Of a stretch of DNA of 64,000 bases, positions 36,875 to 44,997 are shown one piece after another. The DNA comes from Phormidesmis sp963789215. GTDB lineage: Bacteria; Cyanobacteriota; Cyanobacteriia; Phormidesmidales; Phormidesmidaceae. The stretch spans positions 310,001 through 374,000 of the forward strand of contig CAWBJY010000011.1 of the NCBI GenBank assembly GCA_963789215.1, written 5' to 3'. Every line of letters begins with the position of its first letter. Position 1 is the first letter of the stretch. Made by a program: the position numbers and the translations under genes. The notes under the pieces are model-generated. The model had not been told where the DNA came from. It searched no databases and saw only the letters and a program-made list of their open reading frames with translations.

Positions 36875-37456
36875 CTAGCCAAAATAGGCAGGTTCTTTTC
36901 CGGGTGCCCATTTGATATTGCAGCCAATGCTGGGCATTTGGCTTTCTGGAACCGTTTCGTTTGCGATAACTCTGTCGATGGCTGCTCGTAAGTCTTTGCC
37001 CGTTACCGGCTTATCGTTGCCGGGGCGGCTGTCGTCTAGCTGACCGCGATAGGCGAGCTGGTGGTTTTGGTCAAACAGAAAGAAGTCTGGGGTGCAGGCG
37101 GCAGTGTAGCTTTTGGCAACTTCTTGAGTTTCGTCGTGGGCGTAAGGAAAGTTGAAGCTAGCGCGGCTTACCTGCTCGCGGAGCTTGTCTGGACTGTCCT
37201 GAGGATGGGTTTTGATATCGTTGGCGCTAATAGCCAAGATGCCTAGTCCTTGGGGAACGTAGTCTTGCCCGAGACGGCTTAGCTCTGCTTCTACATGGAT
37301 AACAAAAGGACAGTGCTGGCAGATGAACATCACCAGCAAACCTTTTTTATCTGAGAAATTACTGAGGGAGAGCGAGTCGCCGGAAACAACGTCTTTCAGG
37401 GTAAATGCTGGGGCAGATGTGCCCAAGGGCAGCATTGTGGATTCGGTTCTGACCAT
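36875..37456 (-). CDS. Thioredoxin-fold redoxin family protein
   Basis: A 193-residue redoxin-domain protein of a common cyanobacterial group. The N-terminal LPLGTSAPAFTLKDVVSGDSLSLSNF and KKGLLVMFICQHCPFVIHVEAEL (CxxC active site in FICQHCPFV) are diagnostic, as is the C-terminal PSIGCNIKWAPGKEPAYFG. The CxxC suggests disulfide exchange or peroxiredoxin-like activity. The start is ambiguous (ATG at 37456 or 37435). A longer frame from a TTG at 37543 lacks a good ribosome binding site. It lies downstream of the 31-residue microprotein on the same strand. Confidence 0.82.
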   Translation of the reverse strand: MVRTESTMLPLGTSAPAFTLKDVVSGDSLSLSNFSDKKGLLVMFICQHCPFVIHVEAELSRLGQDYVPQGLGILAISANDIKTHPQDSPDKLREQVSRASFNFPYAHDETQEVAKSYTAACTPDFFLFDQNHQLAYRGQLDDSRPGNDKPVTGKDLRAAIDRVIANETVPESQMPSIGCNIKWAPGKEPAYFG

Positions 37457-37549
37457 GAGGAAATAAGGAGAAATAGAGCGGAGGAGCAGCGGAAAATGAC
37501 AGCGACTTTTTTGCCGATGCAGGCGATCAAAGCCTCTGTGCAAAGGGAT

Positions 37550-37645
37550 TTAGCCGCCTGCGCTCATACCTGCCATAACTAGGATAGAGAGTAAAAGGCC
37601 AGGGCTAAGTAGAAGAACGAGTATGCCGAAATCGTGGAGTTCCAT
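37550..37645 (-). CDS. Candidate 31-residue hydrophobic microprotein
   Basis: The minus strand from the ATG at 37645 reads MELHDFGILVLLLSPGLLLS, continuing to GMSAGG and a TAA at 37550. Nearly the whole chain is one membrane helix (about residues 7-27) with a short charged head, the form of small photosynthetic and cytochrome-complex subunits such as PetN, PetL, PetM and PsaM. It matches none of these that I know. There is no strong ribosome binding site. A TATACT-like box lies about 18 bases upstream. Conservation has not been tested. Confidence 0.5.
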   Translation of the reverse strand: MELHDFGILVLLLSPGLLLSILVMAGMSAGG

Positions 37646-37881
37646 AGAACAAAAGCCAGTATAAAAAATAGGTTGAAAGATGACGCTCTAGAGCGCTTAA
37701 GCCAGGAGTAACCGAGCTTTGAGAAAACGCCGATTGAACATGTCGTTCTTATCATGGCGAATTGATAGCTAGAATGTATCGATTCTTGAGTGCGAAAGCT
37801 AACAATTTAATGAAATTTGCTATGTCTGCACTTTGAGATTTGACGTATCCTTACATTGAATTTGATTGATGGACATGGGCT

Positions 37882-39183
37882 ATGGGCAGGAAACTAGGGC
37901 ATCTGTTTCAATTTATTCGCTGGGGCCTGCTGACTGGAGCGGCTTCGATGCTGGCGCTAGGAATAGATGCACTGCCTGCTGCTGCCGCTGAGCTAATCGA
38001 TTGGGGTTATGATTCGCAAACGCGATCGCTCACCCTCACTCTTCCCTCTAACCTTTTACCTAGTGTCTCAGTTCTCGCGTCCGATCAGCTACTCATTGCG
38101 ATCCCCGATACGCAGATTGGCGATGTGGCAGGGCTGACCGTAGGCGATGGCGTGGTAGACAGTATTGTGCTTGAGCAAACCACGCCCGAGACCCTTTGGG
38201 TAATTATGGAGTTTGCCGAAGGTACGGTGCTGGCAGATACGCAGTCTGTTGTTCCGGTTGGCGCAGGCACAGGCGGCCAGCGATGGGAAGTTCTCCCGCT
38301 GGTGGTCGCTAGCGGAGAAGTTTTTGATGAGCCTGTTGTGAACGGCGGTGGTGCTGAGAGTCTAAGAACGCCTGCGGTCGATGTTGCTCAAGCTGATTTT
38401 CCAGATTTGCCAATTTTGGAGCCAGGTATCGTGCTGAGTGAGCCTGTAAGTGTGCCACCGCTCGATGCTTTCAATGCTCCTATACCGGCGGCTCCCGCTT
38501 TGCCCCCACTGCCGCCAGTAGCAGAAGTGAGTCGCCCTGTCGTTGACGTTCTAGATGTGCCCGAAGCTGCTGAAGCTGAGATAGCTGCGGAGGTGTCTGT
38601 TCCAGTAGAGGTGATTTCTAGCGATCGCAACGAAGCGACAGCGAATGATGAGGTAGCCGCGATCGCAAATATTCCAGATGAGCCGCCCTTTTTAGGCGAA
38701 AGTACGTTTGAAGTGCCCGTTATTGACGAGACGGCCCTATCTGGAGATCGCCTAGACGAGTTTGCCGAAGAGAGTATTGCCGAAGAGAGTACTGCCGAAG
38801 AGATTATGATCGCGGATGAACCTGTTTCTGAAGAGATTGTGATAGTAGATGAACCTGTTGCGGTTGCTACGCCTGAAGCGCCTGCACCTGCAGTGGAAGT
38901 GGATGAAATTCCTATAGAAGTCGTTGCAGCGGCTGAGCGCGAAGCCGATGTGGAAGCCGATGTAGAAGCTGGTGTGGAAGCCGATGTAGTTCCGGGAGAG
39001 GCACTCGCCTCGGCGCCTGTCCTTCAGACCAGAGTAGACGCTAGCTTTGCAGTAGAGCCTGAACCCGAGGTGGCTGAGTTTGAACCGGAGGAAATTGATC
39101 TCTCCGCGCAAGGTATTACAGCGCAAAACACAACAAATCGTTGGCCCGACCCAATTCCTTTCGGCGTGCCGCTACCTCGGTAA
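37882..39183 (+). CDS. Exported AMIN-domain protein with an acidic Glu/Val-rich tail
   Basis: A 433-residue protein. The N-terminal signal peptide (LLTGAASMLALGIDALPAAAA) is followed by an AMIN-like domain at residues ~37-125 (IDWGYDSQTRSLTLTLPSNL; DQLLIAIPDTQIGDVAG), which targets proteins to the peptidoglycan or outer envelope. The rest (about 150-433) is Glu/Val/Ala/Pro-rich, low complexity, with 15-bp units encoding AEES(I/T) near 38764. No secretin or amidase follows, so the usual AMIN partners (PilQ, AmiC) are absent here. Function is open. Confidence 0.8.
   Translation: MGRKLGHLFQFIRWGLLTGAASMLALGIDALPAAAAELIDWGYDSQTRSLTLTLPSNLLPSVSVLASDQLLIAIPDTQIGDVAGLTVGDGVVDSIVLEQTTPETLWVIMEFAEGTVLADTQSVVPVGAGTGGQRWEVLPLVVASGEVFDEPVVNGGGAESLRTPAVDVAQADFPDLPILEPGIVLSEPVSVPPLDAFNAPIPAAPALPPLPPVAEVSRPVVDVLDVPEAAEAEIAAEVSVPVEVISSDRNEATANDEVAAIANIPDEPPFLGESTFEVPVIDETALSGDRLDEFAEESIAEESTAEEIMIADEPVSEEIVIVDEPVAVATPEAPAPAVEVDEIPIEVVAAAEREADVEADVEAGVEADVVPGEALASAPVLQTRVDASFAVEPEPEVAEFEPEEIDLSAQGITAQNTTNRWPDPIPFGVPLPR
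38764..38808 (+). repeat. 15-bp in-frame repeat in the AMIN-domain gene
   Basis: The units GCCGAAGAGAGTATT, GCCGAAGAGAGTACT and GCCGAAGAGATTATG encode AEESI, AEEST and AEEIM. A related 33-base block (EEIMIADEPVS, EEIVIVDEPVA) follows. Confidence 0.8.
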
Positions 39184-39223
39184 AAAGCTGTCTGGGCAGA
39201 AGGTTGCTTAAGGACAGGCGAGA

Positions 39224-40189
39224 TTGAATTTGAGTGGTGAGCTCAGCCATATCGCGAGACAATGGAAAGCAGTGTTTTATGCTATCCGATTTGTGAATAC
39301 CCCTCGCGTTCGACCAATGTTTTCAAAGGAAAGTCGCCTTTCTTCAGAAGACCGCGCTTCTTTCTCTGCCCAATGTCAGTTTCCTCAGCGCAAGCCGTCT
39401 AGAGTCCGCCAACTCAAGAATCTGGCGGCAGATACGCTGACCGTTTTCTGGGGTGACTGGCTAGATTTGCGATCGCGTATTCCTCAAGTCGCGGCGTCTG
39501 GTCTGGTTTCGCCATTGATATATATTTTGGCGTTTGGCCTGGGGCTAGGCAGTTCGCTAGACAAAGTGAGTGCGCCTACGGCTGGCGATAGCTATCTAGA
39601 GTTTATTTTGCCGGGCATGGTGGCGCTCTCTTCAATGGTCATTAGCTTTGGGGGCACAACGTTTTCAATTTGCGGCGAGCGGCTTTTTTCCAAAACCTTT
39701 GAGGAAATGTTGCTGTATCCAATTCATCCACTGGCGCTGCATTTAGGCAAAATGCTGGCGGGTATCGTGCGTGGGTTAATGACGGCTTCGGCGGTGATTC
39801 TGGTGGCCGTGCTGTTTACCGGCAGGGTGTGGAGCTTTTTGAACCCGCTATTTTTCTTGCTGGTGATCTTGAACTGCGCGGTGTTTGCCGGATTAGGTGT
39901 GATTGTCGGTCTGAATGTGAAGTCATTAGAGAGCGTGGGCCTGTTCAACAACTTTCTAATTGTGCCAATGTCGTTTCTAGGCGGCACATTTTTTGACCCA
40001 ACGACGCTGCCGGTTGCGCTGAAGCCGCTGGTGTTTGCGCTACCGCTGACCTATACAACGATGGGGCTAAGAGCGATCGCATACAAGCCGCTGTCAGAAT
40101 TTCCCTGGTATAGCATCCCGATTTTGCTAGGGTTTGCGATCGCCCTTTCCTTCTTGGGAGCGCAGCAGTTCGCTAATCAACAAGACTAG
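39224..40189 (+). CDS. ABC-2 type transporter permease
   Basis: A polytopic permease of the ABC-2/NodJ family (321 residues from a TTG with AAGGA upstream; an ATG at 39317 is an alternative). An N-terminal cytosolic part (~80 residues) precedes a DWLDLRSRIPQVAASGLVSPLIYILAFGLGLG start and five to six membrane segments. MSFLGGTFFDPTTLPVALKPLVFALPLTYTTMGLRAI is the family motif. No ATP-binding subunit is adjacent, so its ATPase is elsewhere and the cargo is not predictable. Confidence 0.87.
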   Translation: MNLSGELSHIARQWKAVFYAIRFVNTPRVRPMFSKESRLSSEDRASFSAQCQFPQRKPSRVRQLKNLAADTLTVFWGDWLDLRSRIPQVAASGLVSPLIYILAFGLGLGSSLDKVSAPTAGDSYLEFILPGMVALSSMVISFGGTTFSICGERLFSKTFEEMLLYPIHPLALHLGKMLAGIVRGLMTASAVILVAVLFTGRVWSFLNPLFFLLVILNCAVFAGLGVIVGLNVKSLESVGLFNNFLIVPMSFLGGTFFDPTTLPVALKPLVFALPLTYTTMGLRAIAYKPLSEFPWYSIPILLGFAIALSFLGAQQFANQQD

Positions 40190-40202
40190 CCGCCGCCGTG
40201 AG

Positions 40203-40925
40203 CTACAAAATAGCTTCCATAAACGGCTGCCAGTCTGCGACCGACTCTAAAATCGTGCGATAGCCTAAAGGATTGGGATGAATGCCATCGGTGCAAAGGC
40301 GATCGCTTACCCAATGCGCGTCTTGCTGCGTCCACTGTTCGTACAGGTCTAAATAGGGTATGCCCTGTGCCGCGCACAGTCGCTGCGTAACATCTCGATA
40401 GCGCACCTGCTCGGCATGCGTAAAATATAAGACTTTGGCAAACGGCATTGCGGCTTCGTTTACGGGCACCATGCCCACAAAATAAACCGGGCAAAGCGAA
40501 CTGGCCTGAGTGAGCAACTGCTCCATCTCGCGTTCGAATAGATCTATCGCTGTAACGGGTCGCCCGGTGGGTCGCCCGGCTCTAGCTGAATCGTTAACGC
40601 CGACAGAGAGGACTAAAACGTCTGGCGTACGATGGCGAAGTTCTCCGCGATCGCCAAACTCACTTGCCAATCTTTTGGCCACTTGCCTAACGCCGTCACC
40701 GCGAATGCCTAAGTTGTAGAGAACCGGCCCAGGCTGCTCGGGGTTCATCCAGCCTAATCGCAATCGATCTACCCAGCCACCGCCTTCGCTGTCGCCATAG
40801 CCGTAGATCAGGCTGTCGCCGATGGCGATGACTTTTTTGGGATGAGCGATCACCGCAGCGGGAATATTAGCAGCTTGGACTGCTAAGCCCGATTGGGCTG
40901 TCGATGTTGAAAGCGTGGCCACCAT
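40203..40925 (-). CDS. SGNH/GDSL hydrolase
   Basis: A 240-residue cytosolic lipase/esterase-family protein. Block I is VIAIGDSLIYGYGDSEGGGW with the catalytic Ser in GDSL. Block III is LVLSVGVNDSAR (Asn). The C-terminal DGIHPNPLGY gives the Asp/His dyad. Without a signal peptide it probably acts on a cytosolic ester, perhaps a lysophospholipid or acyl-thioester. It follows glmM on the same strand at 94 bases. Confidence 0.92.
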   Translation of the reverse strand: MVATLSTSTAQSGLAVQAANIPAAVIAHPKKVIAIGDSLIYGYGDSEGGGWVDRLRLGWMNPEQPGPVLYNLGIRGDGVRQVAKRLASEFGDRGELRHRTPDVLVLSVGVNDSARAGRPTGRPVTAIDLFEREMEQLLTQASSLCPVYFVGMVPVNEAAMPFAKVLYFTHAEQVRYRDVTQRLCAAQGIPYLDLYEQWTQQDAHWVSDRLCTDGIHPNPLGYRTILESVADWQPFMEAIL

Positions 40926-41019
40926 AGGGATGCTTCAAAGACTTCGATTAGGAATAGCACAAACGATGGTAGCTTTGCAAATCTTTATACTATTGCTGGA
41001 GCCGTTAAAAACAATCTCC

Positions 41020-42543
41020 CTAAGCTAGATGCTGAGCGACTTTAGCGGCCAGAGTGTCTGTCCAGTGGTCTACTAGCTCGGCGTTGGCAGCTTCTACCAT
41101 GACGCGAATGAGCGGCTCGGTGCCAGAGGCTCTGACGAGAACTCGGCCCTGGTCACCCATCGCAGATTCGGCTTGAGCGATCGCACCTGTTAGCGCATCA
41201 CAGGTTTGCCAGTTGCGTCGAACGCTAGCATCTTCTACCCGCACGTTTTGCAATCTTTGAGGATAGGTTTTGAAGCTCTGATCAACCAGCTCGGCGAGCG
41301 AGCAGTTAGCCTGCTTGAGCAAGTCTGCTAGGTGTAGCGCAGTCAGAATACCGTCGCCAGTGAGACTGTAGTGGTGGCAGAGAATATGGCCGGACTGCTC
41401 GCCGCCTAGCATGGCACCGCGCTCGATCATATCGGCGAACACATGCTGATCGCCGACATCTGTACGGATAAGCGTGCCGCCTTGCTTTTCCCAGGCTCGC
41501 TCGAAGCCGAGGTTGGCCATAACCGTAGAAACAATGGTGTTGTTAGGCAACTGGTTTTGGCGCTTGAGGGTTTGGCCCCAGAAGTACAAAATGTAGTCGC
41601 CATCGATGACGCGACCTTGAGAATCGACGGCCATAACGCGGTCGGCGTCGCCGTCGAAGGCAAAGCCAATATCGGCGTTGAGTTCGGCTACAGCGGCTTT
41701 GAGCGCCTCTAGATGAGTAGAGCCACAGTCGACGTTAATGCGATCGCCATCGGGCAATCCATGCAAAATTTCGACGCTGGCGCCAGTCGATTCAAACACC
41801 TGTTTGGCAACGCTAGTCGCCGCGCCCCAGGCTAAGTCTAGAACGATGCGCAGCCCGCTTAGATCGGGATGGGGCTGAAACGGCTGCTTCAAGAAATCAA
41901 CGTAGCGTTCTAGCAGATCGGGCCTTTGATAGGTGCGGCCCCACTGCATTTGAGCCGCGTCGTCGAAGGTGCGATTCTCCAGATTGGGCAATCCTTCACC
42001 GCGTAGCGCTGCCTCAATCTGCTTTTGAACAAGCGTCGAAAGCTTGGTGCCATCTGAGCCAAAGAACTTGATGCCGTTGTCGGCGGGCGGGTTGTGGCTC
42101 GCGGAGATCATAATGCCGCCTGCACTGCCGACCATAGCTAAGTGAGCGACTGCTGCCGTTGGGCAAAGGCCCATGTTCCAAACTTCTAGCCCGGCGGTGG
42201 TGAGCCCGGCGGCTAAGCCCGAGGCTAGCATATCGCTAGAGTTACGCGAGTCTTGACCTAAAATAACGGGGCCGCTCTCACCGTGGCAGCGCAAGACCTG
42301 ACCGGCCCAGAAACCCACCTGGGTTGCTAAAGGAGCCGTTAACAGCGTTCCAGCCTGCCCTCGGATGCCATCGGTGCCAAATAGCGGTGTGCTAGGCAGC
42401 GGCTGCATATCGCAAACGGCTGGCGAAATAGGCACGAACGGCTGCGCCTGGGTCGATGACTGATTGACTGGCAAGTTGACTTGCTTCTGGCTACGCTTTT
42501 TAGCGGCGTGGGTACGGTTGCCTCGAATTCGAGAACTTACCAT
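41020..42543 (-). CDS. glmM: Phosphoglucosamine mutase
   Basis: The enzyme converts glucosamine-6-P to glucosamine-1-P for UDP-GlcNAc and so supplies peptidoglycan and LPS. Diagnostic motifs are LFGTDGIRGQAGTLLT, GGIMISASHNPPADNGIKFFG (active-site Ser101-type loop), VDCGSTHLEALK, DGDADRVMAVDS (metal), GGEQSGHILCHHY and VRASGTEPLIRVMVE. The 507-residue length includes an extra ~50-residue polar N-terminus before the family start. It lies upstream of the lpt operon in the opposite direction and fits the envelope theme. Confidence 0.96.
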   Translation of the reverse strand: MVSSRIRGNRTHAAKKRSQKQVNLPVNQSSTQAQPFVPISPAVCDMQPLPSTPLFGTDGIRGQAGTLLTAPLATQVGFWAGQVLRCHGESGPVILGQDSRNSSDMLASGLAAGLTTAGLEVWNMGLCPTAAVAHLAMVGSAGGIMISASHNPPADNGIKFFGSDGTKLSTLVQKQIEAALRGEGLPNLENRTFDDAAQMQWGRTYQRPDLLERYVDFLKQPFQPHPDLSGLRIVLDLAWGAATSVAKQVFESTGASVEILHGLPDGDRINVDCGSTHLEALKAAVAELNADIGFAFDGDADRVMAVDSQGRVIDGDYILYFWGQTLKRQNQLPNNTIVSTVMANLGFERAWEKQGGTLIRTDVGDQHVFADMIERGAMLGGEQSGHILCHHYSLTGDGILTALHLADLLKQANCSLAELVDQSFKTYPQRLQNVRVEDASVRRNWQTCDALTGAIAQAESAMGDQGRVLVRASGTEPLIRVMVEAANAELVDHWTDTLAAKVAQHLA

Positions 42544-42872
42544 GGCTATTCACTCCCTCACAAAAAATTGATTGTTGCCTGCGCACCTAACAAGTACCTG
42601 GCTGCAAGCACTGAACTGAAAGCACTGACCACAACCGTTAGGCTATAAGTGTGGAGAATATCACCTTCACTCCAATAATGTCGGCTAATGTGCCAATTCC
42701 TATAAAGTCATCGACTTTAAAGGGTAAATTCACCGACTTTAAAGAGTGAATTCATTGACCTTAAGATGTGAATTCATTGGCTTTAAAGGACTGGCGAGGC
42801 ACCGTTAAGTTCCTGATTTGAGCGATCGCTAGAACATCATCAAACAAGATTGATATAGACACAGAAGACACT
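42544..42872. repeat. Divergent spacer with a 22-bp direct repeat (42713-42790)
   Basis: This 329-bp region lies between divergently transcribed glmM and a DUF309 gene. Three 22-base units (starting at 42713, 42735 and 42757) and a 12-base partial follow one another without gaps. The consensus is GACTTTAAAGAGTGAATTCATT. No hairpin is formed. The spacing is two helical turns, so a tandem protein binding site is possible. Confidence 0.8.
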
Positions 42873-43415
42873 ATGCCCACTCCCTTCTCCGATCGCGACT
42901 TTGCTGGCGAGCCACCGCCTCATACAAATTTGCGGTCAGATTTGCAGCAGTCAGATTCGCAGCCTAATCCACCGACGGACAATACTGGGGCCGTCGCTGA
43001 ATCTGTGGCTGAAGTCGCTTCATTAGCCAGAGGCATTGCCGAATTCAACGCCGAGCAGTTCTATGCCTGCCATGACACGTTAGAAGCCGTTTGGATGGCC
43101 GCTGAAAACGCGCAGAAACCTTTCTACCAGGGAATTTTGCAGATCTCTGTGGCTTTTTACCATCTGGGCAATCTGAACTGGCGAGGCGGCGCGATTTTGC
43201 TCGGTGAAGGCATAGGTCGGCTGCGAAAGTTCGAGCCGAGCCACGAAGGGGTAGCGGTGGAGGCGCTAGTCGATGAGGCCGTAGAGTGGCTAACGCTGGT
43301 GCAGGCGGCGGGCCCAGAAGGGGTCGGTGCGATGATGGCTGAGCTGCCGCGATCGCTGCCCAAAATCCAGCGAGTAACGCCTGAAAAAGAAGTAGCAGCA
43401 GACACTGTAGAGTAG
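42873..43415 (+). CDS. DUF309 domain protein
   Basis: A 180-residue protein. After a ~50-residue polar N-terminus comes the DUF309 domain: IAEFNAEQFYACHDTLEAVWM, AENAQKPFYQGILQISVAFYHL and RGGAILLGEGIGRLRKFEPSH. This helical domain is thought to bind a small molecule or metal; the function is unknown. It is head-to-head with glmM. Confidence 0.88.
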   Translation: MPTPFSDRDFAGEPPPHTNLRSDLQQSDSQPNPPTDNTGAVAESVAEVASLARGIAEFNAEQFYACHDTLEAVWMAAENAQKPFYQGILQISVAFYHLGNLNWRGGAILLGEGIGRLRKFEPSHEGVAVEALVDEAVEWLTLVQAAGPEGVGAMMAELPRSLPKIQRVTPEKEVAADTVE

Positions 43416-43568
43416 ACAGAACCCCTAGCAGCCTCTGACGGTTGATAAATCGGATGTTCTCTCCGGCTGAATAGAAATAGCTTTCACTAGAATAGAGATT
43501 GTTCAAGGCGCTAACTGTCTACCCTTCGATTGCTAAACCATTGACTACTCCTGAAAATTCTTAAAACG

Positions 43569-44096
43569 ATGCCTCTAAAACTGAGTTCAAAGCTGCTTGG
43601 CGCTTTTACCGCTGCCTTGCTATTGCCAGCGGCGCTGTCAGTGCTGCTACCCAAGCCGCTTTCCCAAGCAGAGGCTCAGTCTAATGGTGGGGCCATTCAG
43701 CTTAAGGCCAGCAGGGTTGAGGCTAATTCCAATACGGGCGTTGTGACGGCGATTGGCAACGTGCGCATCAACTATCCGAGCCGTCAAATCTATGCGACAT
43801 CGGCGCAGGCACAGTACTACAGCAACGAGCAGCGCATTGTGCTGAGCGGCAATGTAAACGTCGACCAAGAGGGCAACACGCTGCGAGCTGAAACGGTGAC
43901 CTATCTAATTGCAGAAGGTCGATTTGTTGCCACTCCTGGCGCTCAATCGCAGGTTGAGGCCGTCTACATTTTGCCGGAGGCTCCTAACCCTGAACCTACG
44001 GTAGATTCGAGCCCTCAACCGGCAACTCCCGCACCGCTGTCTATTCCGGCTCCGCCTGCCGAACTGCCCGCAGAGCTAGGATCGATTAGCCGTTAG
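43569..44096 (+). CDS. lptA: LptA/OstA-like periplasmic LPS-transport protein
   Basis: A 175-residue exported protein. The signal peptide (AFTAALLLPAALSVLLPKPLSQAEA) is followed by an OstA-type beta-jellyroll: NGGAIQLKASRVEANSNTGVVTAIGNVRINYPSRQIYATSAQAQYY and NEQRIVLSGNVNVDQEGNTLRAETVTYLI. The C-terminal ~40 residues are Pro/Ala-rich. In the Lpt pathway LptA bridges LPS across the periplasm. It is the first gene of an lptA-lptB-lptF unit. Confidence 0.86.
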   Translation: MPLKLSSKLLGAFTAALLLPAALSVLLPKPLSQAEAQSNGGAIQLKASRVEANSNTGVVTAIGNVRINYPSRQIYATSAQAQYYSNEQRIVLSGNVNVDQEGNTLRAETVTYLIAEGRFVATPGAQSQVEAVYILPEAPNPEPTVDSSPQPATPAPLSIPAPPAELPAELGSISR

Positions 44097-44131
44097 CGCC
44101 TTCTGCTTTGATTTGTCGCGACTTTCCTACC

Positions 44132-44923
44132 ATGACTTCCTCTCTGGTAAAATCTGAGCCTGTTCGCCCAACCGATGTGGCCTCTGCTTTGAAGCGCAAG
44201 CTTGTGCTCGAAAATGTCCAAAAAACGTACGGAAAGCGCACGGTTGTAAAGGGCGTCAATATTGCGGTGGCTCAAGGCGAGATCGTGGGGCTGCTGGGGC
44301 CGAACGGTGCGGGTAAAACGACCACCTTTTATATGGCGACCGGACTGGTAAAGCCGGATGTGGGTAAGGTTTCGCTAGATGACAAGGATATTACCGGAGT
44401 GCCCATGTATCGCCGGGCGCGACAGGGAATTGGCTACTTAGCGCAGGAGCCGAGCATCTTTCGCAATCTGAGCGTCCGGGATAATTTGCTGCTGGTGATG
44501 GAGCAAACCGGGGTGCCCTTTCACGAGCGAGATAGGCGCTTGCAGTCGTTGCTAAAAGAGTTTCGCTTGGAGCAGGTGGCTGACTCACTGGGCATTCAGG
44601 TATCGGGCGGCGAGCGGCGGCGAACGGAGTTGGCTAGGGCGCTGGCGGCGGGTTTGCAGGGGCCAGACTTTTTGTTTTTAGATGAACCTTTTGCTGGGGT
44701 AGACCCGATTGCAGTGTCGGAGATCCAGACGATTGTGGCGGAATTGCGCGATCGCAACATGGGCATTCTCATCACCGACCATAACGTGCGCGAAACGCTG
44801 CAAATCATCGACCGGGCCTACATCATGAGCGACGGGCAAATTCTTGCCTCGGGCAGCGCCGCCGACCTTTCCGACAATCCGCTCGTGCGACAGTATTACC
44901 TCGGCGAAGGATTCCGCCTGTAA
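44132..44923 (+). CDS. lptB: LPS-export ABC transporter ATPase LptB
   Basis: A 263-residue ATP-binding subunit (ATG at 44132). Walker A is LLGPNGAGKTTTF, the Q loop is near GYLAQEPSIF, the signature motif is VSGGERRRTELARAL and Walker B is FLFLDEPFAGVDP with switch His in ITDHNVRETL. The C-terminal NPLVRQYYLGEGFRL is typical of LptB. It powers LPS extraction from the inner membrane. It lies 35 bases from lptA. Confidence 0.97.
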   Translation: MTSSLVKSEPVRPTDVASALKRKLVLENVQKTYGKRTVVKGVNIAVAQGEIVGLLGPNGAGKTTTFYMATGLVKPDVGKVSLDDKDITGVPMYRRARQGIGYLAQEPSIFRNLSVRDNLLLVMEQTGVPFHERDRRLQSLLKEFRLEQVADSLGIQVSGGERRRTELARALAAGLQGPDFLFLDEPFAGVDPIAVSEIQTIVAELRDRNMGILITDHNVRETLQIIDRAYIMSDGQILASGSAADLSDNPLVRQYYLGEGFRL

Positions 44924-44997
44924 GTCGAACTGTAATTCGAAGCCGCTCAAATTTTCTTTTTCTTTTCTTTTGCTAAAACCCCTCTAGCAGCCCTCTT

